A DNA stretch of 26,324 bases from Euprymna scolopes (taxonomy: Eukaryota; Mollusca; Cephalopoda; Sepiida; Sepiolidae). Both the position numbers and the translations under genes were made by a program. The stretch covers positions 115,782,178 through 115,808,501 of the forward strand of contig CM044499.1 in NCBI GenBank assembly GCA_024364805.1, given 5' to 3'. Shown piece after piece: positions 1 through 11,073 of the stretch; the first letter of the stretch is position 1, and each line of letters starts with the position of its first letter. The notes below the pieces were generated by a model that did not search any database, was not told where the DNA came from, and was given only the letters and a program-made list of their open reading frames with translations.

Positions 1-14
1 TATATATATATATA
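1..14. repeat. (TA)n microsatellite, cut by the window edge
   Basis: The window opens inside a TA dinucleotide run that ends near position 14. Its true length lies outside the window. Confidence 0.85.
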
Positions 15-849
15 ACAGTGAACACCTACGGCCATTGTGACTTAATATTTGATGATGACTTGTGTGAGAACTCAAAAGAGTTAAAAATAAAAAAAAAGTA
101 ATATGAAGAAAAATAAGAAGAGAGCTGGCAAAATAGAAAAACTAAATTAAAATCTAATTGAAAAAACGAAAAAAAGAATCCAATGTAGATATAAACAAGT
201 ACAGTGCAAGTAAATCATAACCCTTCATAACTTCTTAATAATAACAACTAAGTTAATCAAAATTTAGGCGAAGAAACAAAAAAAAAACAATCAGATCCAA
301 CGAAAACAAATCTTTTCGAGACAAAAATCTTGGAAATATGGCAAAACTAAAACACAGATGTTAATCAGCTAAAATTTAATGTTAAAATTTCGGGCTAAAG
401 TTTTTTAAAAAAATGCATAATATATTAATGGGCTCAAAGTTACGAAAAATGACTTTAAATGCTAAAGAACTTGGAAGAAGAGATCATGGAAAGTAAAAAT
501 AAATAGAAATCGGAAATGACGAGAAAAAAACCAATAAAACGATGAAAAGAAAAGGCAATCCGTAATGTATCAGTACACAAATAAATACACGCATACTTGT
601 TCCTAACTCAGTATCAATTAACGTTCAATGCCAAAGGAAACTTACCAAGCCAATTATTGAAAAAGTCCAGAGATTCGTTGCATGTCGAAGAAACTTATTG
701 TCACTCGGATTCCAGGGAATGCGATACATTTCTATTAATGGTAAGCTACTGTTGCGATTATTATCAACAAGAATAAAGAGATCTAGAACTCGCGGAGGAT
801 CTTTCTCTTACTCGCACTCCATGAAATAAAACCAGTTACTACCATTTAG
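15..849. other. A-rich non-coding DNA, nothing recognised
   Basis: There is no long reading frame and no repeat family I know. From about 61 to 560 the plus strand is strongly A-rich; in the line starting at 121 roughly 36 of 60 bases are A and about 10 are T. The skew fades after about 600. I see no protein similarity in translation. Confidence 0.5.
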
Positions 850-1460
850 TAATCGTTCTTTTTCCCCTTCGCGGAACGGTCCGAGCCTGTCTGCCTACTA
901 ACACTTTCTCCCCCCCCCAACAAACACCTCCAAACACCCGGGCAACGCCGGGAACCCAGGTTAGTCTTTAATATAAATCTCACCTGTGTGTTTAGTGTAT
1001 GTATGTTTGTTTGTATGCCTGCCTACAATTTTCGACAGAGGCGACGGATTTTCACAAGATTGGTATCGTTTTGAAGCTCCACCCTTTAGGCGAAAAATAT
1101 CGAAAAAATGATTAAAAACAGTTATTTACCCTCATATGGGCATTTTACCATAGGAAAGGGTCTCTTTTTCGCCGATATTTTCTACAGTAATCGCCTCATT
1201 TCGATTGACTAGCCTAAATTTAAAACTTCATCACTTTCAGTTTTGCGATAGGCGCAACAGCAAAGACGATACGTTAATTTTTCACGTTCTTTTCCTCCTT
1301 CGCGGTACGAGTTCGAGCCTACCTCCCTACTACCACGTTGTTTTTGTTCAGCACACACTTACAAACACCCGGACAACGCCGGTCACCCAGGCTAGTCTTC
1401 GTCTATAACATAAATATCACCTGTTGTTTAAATATATGTATGTATGTATTTATGTATGAT
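850..1460 (+). repeat. Two diverged tandem copies of a Helitron-like 3' end unit
   Basis: Two blocks about 430 bp apart share the same order of sequence. Each has a tcgttctttt/ccttcgcgg start, a gagcct..cctacta stretch, a cacccgg-type hairpin (CCCGG-GCAACG-CCGGG at 937-952; CCGG-ACAACG-CCGG at 1369-1382), then acccagg(t/c)TAGTctt and an ataaat(c/a)tcacctg...tatgtatg tail. A short GC-rich hairpin about 10 nt before CTAG and a following T is the classic layout of Helitron 3' termini; CTAG lies at 1392-1395 and TTAG at 961-964. Because sequence after the T is also shared between copies, these may be internal units of a larger tandem element and not two independent ends. No Rep/helicase coding is present, so any element is non-autonomous. 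Confidence 0.4.
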
Positions 1461-1536
1461 AATGGGCATTCATAAGCGCAAACATATCGAACGCAATTTC
1501 ATCAAAATAGTCTATAATTGTATTCTACACAAATCA

Positions 1537-2500
1537 GCAAGTTGATGAAAAAGTTCTTGCGATATTAGACTTTAATCCTTCGTTCTGGTGGCGATGAAGT
1601 CTGTGAAGGCGTTTTTTTTTATATCTCTTAGGTTTTTAATGCATTTCTTATGCAGAAAGTTGTCGAGATGCTTGAAAAAGTAGTAGTCGGTAGGTGAGAC
1701 GTCTGGAGAGTACGGTGGATGGAGCAGAGTTTCGTATATTTTTTGTTCAACTTCTGCAGGGTCAGTTTATCAACGTGCCGTCGTGCATTATCGTTGAAAA
1801 GAATTGGGGGGTTTCTGCTGAGTAATGACGGGTGTTTTCGTCGAAGTTTTTGATGCATTTCATCTATTTGTTGACAGTACTTCACTGCTGTACTGTATTG
1901 AATGAGTGGTCGGAGACCACAAAACAGTCGACCAAAGCTTCTTTTTATGCAACTCTCGCTTGTGGAAGTGTCGTAAAGCTTCGTCGACTTCTAAGAACTG
2001 AGATGAGCGTCGCCAATCCTCGAGAAGAACCCACTTTTCATCGCAAGTAAAACCAAGTCGAGAAACGGTTCGTTTTTATTGCGTAAAAATAGGAAGATGA
2101 TACTTCATGACGGCGTTACTTTTCGTTATCCTCTAATATGCGAAAGACTTATGTATTACGCTTTTTTATCTTTCAAATCTTTCTCAGGTGATTTAAAATC
2201 GTCTTATAAGTTACGTCTAATTCAGTAGCAACTTCTCGAACAGTTATGTGTGGATTTGTTCGATTAAGTCTCTTAATTGATTGATGCAAATATTCGATGG
2301 CCGACCACTGCGCTCATCAGCTTGAAGCCTTCTTACACCGCCACGAAATAACTTAAACGACCATTATGCTGTGCGTTTCGTAGTGGTTCATGCGCTAAAC
2401 GCTTCGTATGTTTTGTGACTGTATCAGCAGCATTTTGTCTCAGCAAGAATTGAAATAAACAATTGTGCGAATCTGTTCTTTCCATTTTTTACTCAATGTT
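1537..2500 (-). mobile_element. Decayed mariner (SETMAR/Hsmar1-like) transposon
   Basis: On the minus strand, translated pieces follow a mariner transposase from N to C terminus, but in different frames. The order is an N-terminal start near 2487, an HTH-region stretch with ERSGRPS and LRDLIEQ (about 2200-2330), CDEKWVLLEDWRRSSQFLE (near 2000-2042), a LHKKKLWSTVLW block, KYCQQIDEMHQKLRRKHPSL, ILFNDNARRH, and PPYSPDVSPTDYYFFKHLDN. The three catalytic aspartates are all still visible: D1 in CDEKW (2040-2042), D2 in NDNAR (1790-1792) and D3 in SPTDYY (1686-1688). Several stops and frame changes separate them, so no active enzyme is encoded. At the left, GTTGATGAAAAAGTTCTTGC (1547-1566) resembles the terminal inverted repeat of this group. 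I could not recognise the right-hand repeat, so that boundary is approximate. Confidence 0.85.
1628..1885 (-). pseudogene. Mariner transposase fragment (D2 region)
   Basis: This is the longest open piece of the mariner copy (85 codons). It reads through KYCQQIDEMHQKLRRKHP, then ILFNDNARRHVDKLTLQKLN, which is the segment around the second catalytic Asp. After about residue 50 the frame is no longer the transposase frame: the true continuation (YSPDVSPTDYYFF, third Asp) is read in another frame over 1650-1720. The fragment is a relic, not a gene in its own right. Confidence 0.8.
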
Positions 2501-3676
2501 CTAAAAAGAAGATATACTTGTTTTAAAACGATCGTAATATAAACCATTAGATGGCACGAAGACCGCTCTTAAAAATAATATATAAACTAAAAGGATTATA
2601 ACGAAAACTTATTTGGAAATACATTAATTTTAATCCAAATTAAAAAATTCCGCAGGAACTCTCGCATCTACCAAATGTTTTACAATCACTGTTTGGTAAG
2701 TGCATATCCTATATGAAGTGAAGTCGTCTCGAGCGATATTTCTCACAGTATGTAAATGAAAATAAATAACTATACTATAATATTAAGGAAAATTGTTTCA
2801 GGAAATCCGTTTTAAACTTATATTTTTATTAACTTTTATGAGATATACGCGAGTTTGGCTTTCTGGTCTGATATCCATAAACTGAGGTTATGATGGTCGG
2901 AGATACATTATTTTATTTCTATCTTAAACCTTGGATAATATTGAAAATAAAATTATCGTAATATTTAGTATTTGTATGCATATGAGTCATCATCTCTTCT
3001 CAGGCAGAGCTAAGTGTTCCCGACTGTTTATTACAAAACTAATAACTATATTGCAGATGAATTTTCGTTAACTTCCACAACAATTGACGACATTCATTCG
3101 AACATACACATTTTATAATTCCATAATGCCATTATGTCCGATTTCCTTGGATATTGATTGAATCCTTATACGCTGCCATGATTGAAATAAGATTATGAAT
3201 CTGTGCAGCGTTGCTAATAACCCCTGTTATGTGTTTGCAATTAATGTCCCTCGCAAGAGAACAGTGCATGATATTAAATACAACTGATGGAATTAAGAGT
3301 GTTGACAAAATACCTACTCAAAAGTCGAAAAGTGTAACGGCAGAAAAGAAGAACATTTAAAATCCTTCCCTTGATATAAGACTTGATGAATCGATGTCTA
3401 TATAAATACATAATCGTTTATGCCTGAGCTATGAAGACATGTTTGCTGCAAGGCTAAAAATTAAACATGACGTAGTTTCTATTGCGTTGTGCATACAGAT
3501 TCATACCTGACAAGTTCTACTTTTTTAATTTTCACAATTTTCCCCCGACTTTCCCTGACTAAAACCTAAATGCTAAGTTTCGCATGGATTCGAATACACT
3601 GTGTATTTAAAATCATGTCTGTAGATCCAAAACTGACAGAGAAATTTAGTAGGCACATTTTTTAAACAAATATCTA

Positions 3677-3677
<1 letters not shown>
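2501..3677. other. AT-rich non-coding DNA, nothing recognised
   Basis: No reading frame above about 60 codons, no repeat unit and no translation matching a family I know. It lies between the mariner relic and a TA tract. Confidence 0.45.

Positions 3678-3739
<62 letters not shown>
3678..3739. repeat. (TA)n microsatellite
   Basis: An uninterrupted TA run of about 31 units, preceded by tatctatcta. Confidence 0.97.
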
Positions 3740-3742
<3 letters not shown>

Positions 3743-4388
3743 TACATACATATAGGCAGAGTCAAAACAAAAAGAGGGAGTAACGATTTTTGACGAAGTC
3801 TCTCTTTTAAAAACTACCAAAATATTAGTATGACATTTTCACCGATTATGAATTAAAGAATGAACTTTACAGCGGTGTAATTTTTCATAATCGATATTTG
3901 TAAATATATATATTGGCTTACAGACCCCCTTCTCCATTTTTGGTTACGAATATGCTTAGAATAAACATTGTATTGTGGGGAAGGTGAGGTAAACACAAAT
4001 AAAATGCAACTGTGCACTGATCAGATGCGAAGCTTAACAATCCGAATTTTGAATGTGTTCAATTTTGCATTTGTCGTGCGTTGAAGTATGAATTTCGTTG
4101 GATATGTTAATAATCATTATTATCTTTCAGATTAACAAAAAATATTATATATTTTTATTATTTTTACGAAAAGCACTACTTTTTAATCTTTGAAAAAATT
4201 AATTTTTAATTTTCGTTTAGTGAGCCCAATTTTGTAAATACATCATAAAATAGGACATACTTTGAAGATTTGATACGGAAAGAGAAAAATCGATAGATAA
4301 CTGCGCATTTTGTTTAATCTCCTTCGGCAATTTCTTTTAGCAATTTGTTGTTACGTGATATTACCTCACAGATTGTAGACAATAAGAA
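3740..4388. other. AT-rich non-coding DNA, nothing recognised
   Basis: Contains short A/T runs and no coding signal. A second short TA run sits at about 3905-3914. Confidence 0.4.
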
Positions 4389-4604
4389 CTACAAACAGTT
4401 ACTATCTCCTCCTTTTACTTTGGCTGTGTCGAGCGTCTGACTTAGTTCAAAGTGTAAAGGATTTGCATCTACCACTCTTCGTCCAGAAACACTTGGTGCT
4501 GATGTGAAGAGGACCAAGCGATAATAGTTGCATGAGTTGTCTCCAACACATAGGCCACCTAGTAGTCTCAACATCGTAACCCATCTGCTACTGGTCATCT
4601 TCAT
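4389..4604 (-). other. Unrecognised 71-codon open frame, doubtful gene
   Basis: An ATG-to-stop frame of 71 codons whose base composition is visibly richer in G and C than its surroundings. The peptide starts MKMTSSRWVTMLRLLGGLCV and includes RRVVDANPLHFELSQTLDT. I do not recognise any domain, signal peptide or family. It sits about 110 bp downstream (in minus orientation) of the Tc3-like transposase stop and could be flanking or element 3' DNA. It could also be a chance frame or a piece of an exon. Confidence 0.2.
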
Positions 4605-4711
4605 CGTTGCATTACTTCAGGGATTATATAGGAAACAAATATATTATGGATTAGAAGTAAAGACTCTACGAAACTGTACGTAAAATGTATGAAAACATTC
4701 AACAATAAAAT

Positions 4712-4942
4712 TTAATACTGAAGTCTAACCCCACTGGTTTTGATGACTTCAAAAATAAAAAAGGTTGCACGCGCTTCTGAAAATAGGTTGATGAAGTTCA
4801 TTTTTTGTTGAATAGTGGTTGCCATTTCGATAAACAACTCTTGCCATCCATCTCTGAACATTTTCAGCTCCGGTGAGCATGCAGAATGCCATGAGAGATA
4901 GACCTCATTTTCCTGCAGAAAGGACAAGGTTAAATTAAGCAT
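4712..4942 (-). pseudogene. Tc3-like transposase C-terminal fragment
   Basis: A 76-codon open piece that begins in the second catalytic block, FLQEN (family consensus QQDN). It continues through SWHSACSPEL and then leaves the transposase frame until the end, where it rejoins it (FFIFEVIKTSG). The catalytic Asp of QQDN is Glu here (4910-4912). The third acidic residue, Glu of the ENVQRW block, is preserved at 4863-4865 but in a different frame, and about three codons (NPI) of the usual SPDLNPIEN are missing. Confidence 0.75.
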
Positions 4943-4999
4943 GCATGCCCCTCAATTGATAACGATGCCTTTTGTAGCATGTTAAAATTACGAGTAGCT

Positions 5000-5560
5000 G
5001 TCTGACAACCCTACACTACCTGGAGATCCATTGTCTCTCTGTAAGAAAAGGCAGCTAGTACCATTAGATACCCTCCACCACTATCATGCCAATATCGTTC
5101 GAAGCCATCAGGACCATCTAGATTGATTTTTTTTTCATCATAATATAGGACTTCTTCTATATTTCAACGTCCCATGTTTGGTGTTCACGACCAAATCTTC
5201 AGCTTCCACCTTGTGACGTCGAAGCAGCCGTTTTTTATTTACCATGATTTTTTGTCGTAAGTGTCGTCTCGTGGTTACAAGACTGCAATTAGCATCTGCG
5301 ACTTAATTTGAGGAAAGTCCCATGTTATTCACAACAACTCGTCTTATTCTCCTATCCAATGCAGGAGAATTGTTTTGGGCCTTTCATTAGATTATTTTTC
5401 TATAATTTTCACTGTTCTTTATAAAGCTGCAAATCACAGTTTTACTGAGATTTACCTTAGTTACAATCGCCCGCAATGACAAAACATACTTATGGAAATC
5501 TAGAATTTAGTAATTTGCTTGCTTTAGGCATAGTCACACCTTTTCACAGTGATTGCTAAT
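5000..5560 (-). pseudogene. Tc3-like transposase N-terminal and D1 region
   Basis: On the minus strand the block [20 protein letters not shown] carries the first catalytic Asp (5137-5139), followed in the same frame by [19 protein letters not shown], one stop, then QTATRNFNMLQKASLSIEGH. This matches the central RNase H-fold part of Tc3 transposases closely. Upstream, the DNA-binding half is readable only as pieces in alternating frames. Confidence 0.75.
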
Positions 5561-5790
5561 ATGTAACAGCACTAAAAATCAATTTATACCCCTCATTTAT
5601 ACTTATAATTTTGTTCAATTGTAAAATGCGTCACTTTATAAAAATGTAAATTTCTGAATTAAATGTTTGGAATGTAGCTATTTTCCATAACATTTCGTTC
5701 GTTACCTTCAGTAAGATCAGTTTAAAATCTATCTTAAAAAGTATTCATTGTAAAGATTTTTAAATATTCTTAAATTTTTTATCAGGAGTG

Positions 5791-5912
5791 TATATATTTA
5801 TATTTATGCTTGACTCGCTTAGTAGTATTATAAAAAATAAGGTTTAGTAATATTACAGTAAAATTTGGTTTGCTTTACCATCTGAGTGTCTGAGTTAGTT
5901 CTTGGTAAGTTG
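5791..5912. other. AT-rich spacer
   Basis: No feature seen between the Tc3-like end and the 43-bp tandem array. Confidence 0.4.
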
Positions 5913-6080
5913 CCTTAATCATAAGAGAATCGAAGCATAGGATATTCGTAATCTGCCCTAATCATAAGAGAATCGAAGCATAGGATATTCGTAATCTGTC
6001 CTAATCATAAGAAAATTGAAGCATAGGATATTCGTAATTTGACCTAATCATAAGAAAATTGGAGCATAGGATATTCGTAA
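5913..6080. repeat. 43-bp minisatellite, about 3.9 copies
   Basis: A unit built on cctaatcataagaraatygr followed by agcataggatattcgtaa repeats at exact 43-bp spacing; the ataag of successive units starts at 5921, 5964, 6007 and 6050. Units 1 and 2 are identical over most of their length (agaatcg), while units 3 and 4 share aagaaaattg. That suggests two rounds of duplication. Confidence 0.95.
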
Positions 6081-7165
6081 AGTGTGTGCACGATCATTCT
6101 AGCCATAACGCGTACCAGCGGCCTCTCTTGTTACGGATATAATGGTTTTAGACTCCGATCTATGTTATCCTCAAGAATTCTAATTCTAACCCATGCTCAA
6201 ACATGGAAACTAAAAAAAAACTTAATGAGAATTATTTACCTTCTATTTCTTTCTTTCTGTTTTCTTTCATCTGTTTTTTTCTATTATATAAGGCAGATGC
6301 AAAAAAGAGGGATACTGATGAGAGAGATAGTGCCACGTGTTGAGGGTGCACGCACGTACACGCACACGCACGCATGCCAGCTGGCAGACAAAACGCATTG
6401 AACGATTCGGATCAGGCAGAATTCATATTGCCTCTGCTGAAAGGTTAATTATTTCACACACATCTGTCAAGGTAAACGCATCTACAGAGAGCAGGTCACA
6501 TAAATAGTCCAGAGAAAAAGGTAAAAATGGAGAAAAGCATACAGTCAACCGGCAAACAACATAAGTACGAGCTCGTGGTTCCATCCGTCCACCTTGCTGT
6601 CCCCACTCCGTATCTAGCTTTGCTCACGCGCAAGACGCAATAGAAAACAAACGTATTTTCTTTATATTTTTATACAAAACCGAAGTCCTGTTACCAGTGT
6701 TTATGTTGTCCTGGTGCACGTTTCTAATTATAATGTGACATAGAATGTGAATAAAAAGATAAGAGGTTTAGTTATATCCCGGCCAATACCAAATATGTTT
6801 TCTAGTTTTAATAACAAAAAGTTTTTATTTCATGTTTATTTCTACAGTACAAAACAAAATTCTATTTCAGTCATAAAATAAATGTTCTATTATAAGTTAC
6901 ATAGCTCAAGATATTAAATGAATACACACTATATGAATGCCAAAAGTGAGACCTACGTGATTTTCTGCCGGAAGGGTTGCGAGTTCAGGGAACTTAGTAA
7001 ACCTTGAGGTATTTACGTTATTTTCCTGCTTCATGCGAGTTCTTGGAATTGATTTGTTGTTTTATTCATAATTCATTGCCTATTAAAGATAAGAGTTTAA
7101 CCTACATTCAGTTTTACAATGTTAACCACTATGAAAATGATTGGATGCAACAAGTAGAATAATGC

Positions 7166-7167
<2 letters not shown>
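6081..7167. other. Non-coding DNA, partly less AT-rich, nothing recognised
   Basis: 6340-6660 is richer in G and C than the rest, with a short CG/CA alternating tract (cacgcacgtacacgcacacg) near 6349-6375. The open frame over 6084-6401 is low in complexity at its end and matches no family I know. I see no RNA gene or convincing exon. Confidence 0.4.

Positions 7168-7212
<45 letters not shown>
7168..7212. repeat. (TA)n microsatellite
   Basis: A TA run of about 22 units. Confidence 0.95.
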
Positions 7213-7213
<1 letters not shown>

Positions 7214-10213
7214 CAAGAGGAAGGACATATCGCAGAAGCCTTAGTAAATAAAAACACCGAGAATATCGGTAGAAGAAAAAAGCTAGCCATAACAGGTTAC
7301 ACAAAACTTCAGTTCTCGGAAAGAAGCGACTGGTAACTGTATTATAATGAATGAACAAACTAGCGAACTGATACACACTACTAGACTATCGAGTTAAATG
7401 AGTTAGAAATAAAAAAAGCGTGTAATAAATTACGCAATTCTGAAGAGTACATTTTATCGTATTATTCAACGAGCAGGCAGAGAGTACATGTTTTTACTCA
7501 CCTTAACAGGAACCTTCAAATGATTAACTTCACGCTCTTTTACTGATTATCAAAATATGAAACCAGCACGAATTAAAAAGCATTCGTTACATTAGACTTG
7601 AAGATAACCATGCTGTGGATAGATGACAAGCACACTGGGCCTATCCTGTTTCAAATATGGGATATTATGGGAAAGAAATCTTCCGCATCGAAGGTTTGTA
7701 AAGAAGATAAATTAGAATCTTTTGCTGCAATTGTACATGGTTTACAAGGTTTATAGTTGAGTTCCATCTTTTACGCTCTAAATAAATCCCTGTAAAAAGA
7801 TATGGTTAGCATTGAGCATATCTAATAAAACAAGTGTCACTACGATAAATTACTCAGAAAAAACATGTTATGATTAATTCATAGATGAACTTTTATGATT
7901 TTATGAAATATCTGTCCAAATTTACTGTTTATTAAAAGCATTGTTTACTGAGAGTTTTTAACGCTAAAAGTTGATTTTAGAATAAAGTGTGTATTTTTTT
8001 TCAGAATATGCAAAATCTGCAATTTGCATTACGTTTTTGTTTATATTTCTAGGAAAAGAAATATTACCATTTGCCTCGAGTTCTTTCGGCACCAATATAT
8101 ATAAGAAGAAAAACAAAGACGATTAAAGCGCAAAATACACTTAATTCACGGAACCCATAATTAGTACGAGAATATATTCTCAAAAAGTTTCATTAACCTT
8201 TCTTTTGTAGTTTGGTAATAGTGTGTCTCACAGTAAAGAAAAACATGAAAAACGAAATGGATTTTTTCACTCGGTAGTTTAAACAGATTTCCTCTTCAAG
8301 GGGCGTTTTTATCGATATAAAACTAATAATGAGACGCACATACACACACACACATTATGTTAAGAATTAAGTTCTTGCGAAACTTTTTTTCTGATTACAA
8401 ATCATGTATTTTCAACTAAGTTTTTCTTGCAATACCTTTACTTTATTTATCAGGTTTTGCAATGGCAAATATGTGTTGATTTTTAAGTGGCTTATTTCGA
8501 TCAACAAAACATTGTTTAGACCAATATATTTTCATTTGAATTTAAAAGTTAAAAACAACAAGACTTTTTCTAGTCGACCTAATCTGTCAGATATAACGGA
8601 TTTGGGTTTCGCAATTCTTTCAAGTTATGCACTTTTAACACACGTCGCCTGATATATGCAAATTTTTACTCATTTGGTGTTAAACGTGTTTGGTAGCTTA
8701 ACACCAATGATCTAAGTGTACTAAAGCATTTATAACTTTGATAGACGGATAATCGAATATATAAGCGTTACCAATGTATTTTCCTTCTGAACATTGTATA
8801 TTGTTGAACCAATTAGGAAATCTAATATATTTCAGTGTCGCTTTATGTAATGACTAAGCGTTCTTTTACCAGGAAGTATATGACATCTTTTCTAGTAAAA
8901 AACGCTGTACTTGTGAACCGTTCTAGAAGTATTGCTAACCAATATTTGATAATTTTTTGTGCACAAATGAATAAATAAAATAAAAAAAAGTAAGTAAAAA
9001 CACATGAACTGATTGATTTAATGTATGCTTCGAAGTGAGTTTGAATATGACCCGTGTGTCAGATCGCACGTTTATTAGCGGAAGCCTCCTGAGACTATTT
9101 AGCTTTTTCTCAGTTCATGATGTTACGTAAAGGTCAGAGTGTTATGGAAATTGAGATCATTCGATCCATCAACCCTTGGAACAAACACAGACAGCAAGAC
9201 GACAAAACTACGAACGCGTAATGACACATATGAAGCGACAAATAACAAGAGTATACAAAATACAAGAATGATTATATCAGAGATGAGTCCATTAAATCTA
9301 CGCGTGTATCAATAGAAAATGCTATTTTGTAAATCGACGTAAGAACCAAGCTAAAATTTCTCTATTAGACAAACGAAACTATTTTTTGTACTTCAATATA
9401 ATAACTCACCAAAATCATATTCAAAACATAAGCATGGCTTATGGGCTATGATGAGAGAAAGAAGCATAGTATCTGTTCAGATACCATTCTCTATTTATTA
9501 TTTGCTCGAGTAACGGAGTAAAATTATAACAGATCATTTTACTTTATTTTTATCTTTACCACAAACAAAATTGTCTCGCTACGATTTATAGTAAAATATA
9601 ACTTTTTCGATCATTTTTTCTCTCAGCACCAAGACAAACATAGTGTAGACTATTTTAAAAATTGCCTTTCTCTGTTGAATATCGTATGTCGCTGGTCAAG
9701 TATATTTAAAAGAGGGCACTCCTCCAAGTACTTAGCTTTGTCTTTTTCATTTTGTGAAGTACTTAGTTTATTACTACTTACCTTGGAATGCTTACTCCAG
9801 TAAACATTCCCAGGTGAGTAATTACTCGATCAAATCCAGACATATTATGCAGGTCAGTATACCTCTCAATAGGGGGCTAGGTCTTCAATAAAACTTCCCG
9901 ACCTCTGTGCTTATTAAAAAAAATGTACAAACTTTTTTCATTTAAACTACTTTTTATATTATTGTTTATGCTTAAATATTCTTGAAGCGGCTATTATCCT
10001 AAAACGATAGTGATGCCCGAAGAGAAATTAACATACGGAGAAAATAAAATTATAGTCTGAAAATTTTTGCCATAATTTTCCAGCTGATATCCCGGATATG
10101 ATATTTAGATTGTTGTACTCATATTATATAGTTTGATAATACATTTGCATTTGTCTATGTTTCATTACATTAATTATTTTATTACAATGAGTGTCGTGCT
10201 TTTTGTCAATGTG
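7213..10213. other. 3 kb of AT-rich non-coding DNA without recognised features
   Basis: No protein-like frame, RNA gene or element was recognised. Small items only: a short CA run at about 8339-8354, two copies of aagtacttag 29 bp apart near 9728 and 9757, a stem GGAATG/CATTCC at 9785-9810, and a 12-bp palindrome GAGTAATTACTC at 9816-9827. The 82-codon frame at 8404-8652 looks like chance. Confidence 0.4.
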
Positions 10214-10513
10214 TTATATAATTCTAAAGAGAAGGATAGCTTATATTCATATGATGGATGCATTCAGTGTGGCCAACAAACGCACCTTTGGGTTTTTATT
10301 TGATTTTATTAAAAAATAAGCTTTCAATTAAAAATACACATTCATAGTAAAATGCAATATTTAAATTTTTGTCTCCTTATAATCCGAGTTTGACATGATT
10401 ATGCTCAGAAAAGATAAAACTGGGGTTTAATTTAACAATATTTTCATTAGAAATAGTCTCTTCCTCAGTTTAAAGAAATTGTTTTTATCGTGTGTTGCAC
10501 GTAAACTCTACAT
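10214..10513 (+). repeat. Dispersed 300-bp repeat, copy 1
   Basis: Aligns along its whole length with 12743-13044 in the same orientation. Shared landmarks are ttctaaagaNaaNgatagct, tttcaattaaaaatacac, agtaaaatgcaatattta, aataaaactgNggttt and a sharp common end cgtgtgttgcacg(t/c)aaactctacat. By eye about four of five bases agree. No coding or terminal inverted repeats were seen; family unknown. Confidence 0.85.
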
Positions 10514-10645
10514 CGCATTAGCGTGAAGTATTAGGTTGGCGCAAAAACAATATATGCAACATAACATATCGTTTTCTCACATATGTTATTTTTATATATT
10601 CTTTCTAAATTAATTCATTGATATATATAATGGCACGTTATAATT

Positions 10646-10846
10646 TTGAAGCGCGTTTTCGACTCAGTCGAATCCTGTTATTCGTTTCCGTTCTCAATCT
10701 CTTCATTTATTTTTTGCATGTTTTTCGACAGCAGGGACAAAATTCAAATCCGCACGCTTTTATTGTTTCAGTTCAAACTAGGCCGAAAAGCTGCCGTGAC
10801 AGCTCGTGATATCAATGATGCGTTTGGCCCAGGTGCCATTAAATAA
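10646..10846 (+). pseudogene. Mariner transposase N-terminal fragment
   Basis: A 66-codon frame whose second half, IQIRTLLLFQFKLGRKAAVT then ARDINDAFGPGAIK, is the start of the mariner DNA-binding domain. The first half (phenylalanine- and serine-rich) does not look like transposase and probably comes from shifted sequence. It stops where the family continues with NERTVQ..W; that part resumes in other frames. Confidence 0.75.
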
Positions 10847-11073
10847 CGTGTGGCACAATGGTAGCTCAAGAAATTTCGCATATGTGATGAAAGCCTTTGA
10901 GAGAGAAGAGGGTCGCGCCGGCAGGTTGCGGTTGATAACGAACACTGGAAAACCTTACTTGAAGCCTCACCTCGGAAAACTACACGACAACTTGCTGTAG
11001 AAATCGAGACCGACCACTCAACAGTCGTGCGCCATCTAAATAAATTAGTCTAATTGAAAGGTTGACTAAATAG

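Larger units (their letters stand above)
4712..5790 (-). mobile_element. Decayed Tc3-like (Tc1/mariner superfamily) transposon
   Basis: On the minus strand the translation follows a Tc3-type transposase. There is a weak DNA-binding part with KGPKQFS and a RRIRRVVVNNMGLS-like stretch (about 5290-5380), then [85 protein letters not shown] and a C-terminal FEVIKTSG ending at 4712. The frames change between these blocks. At the right end, read on the minus strand, TACACTCCTGATAAAAAATT (from 5792) looks like the CACTCCTG..AAAA terminal repeat common in Tc1-like elements, giving an outer end at 5790 with TA at 5791-5792. The matching left repeat was not found, so 4712 is only the transposase stop. 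Confidence 0.8.

Noticed and set aside
4389-4604. Host protein-coding exon
   Set aside because: Slightly GC-richer open frame, but no recognisable domain, splice evidence or neighbouring exons.
6084-6401. 105-codon frame as a gene
   Set aside because: Begins just after the minisatellite, is of mixed low complexity, ends in a CA/CG alternating tract and has no recognisable family.
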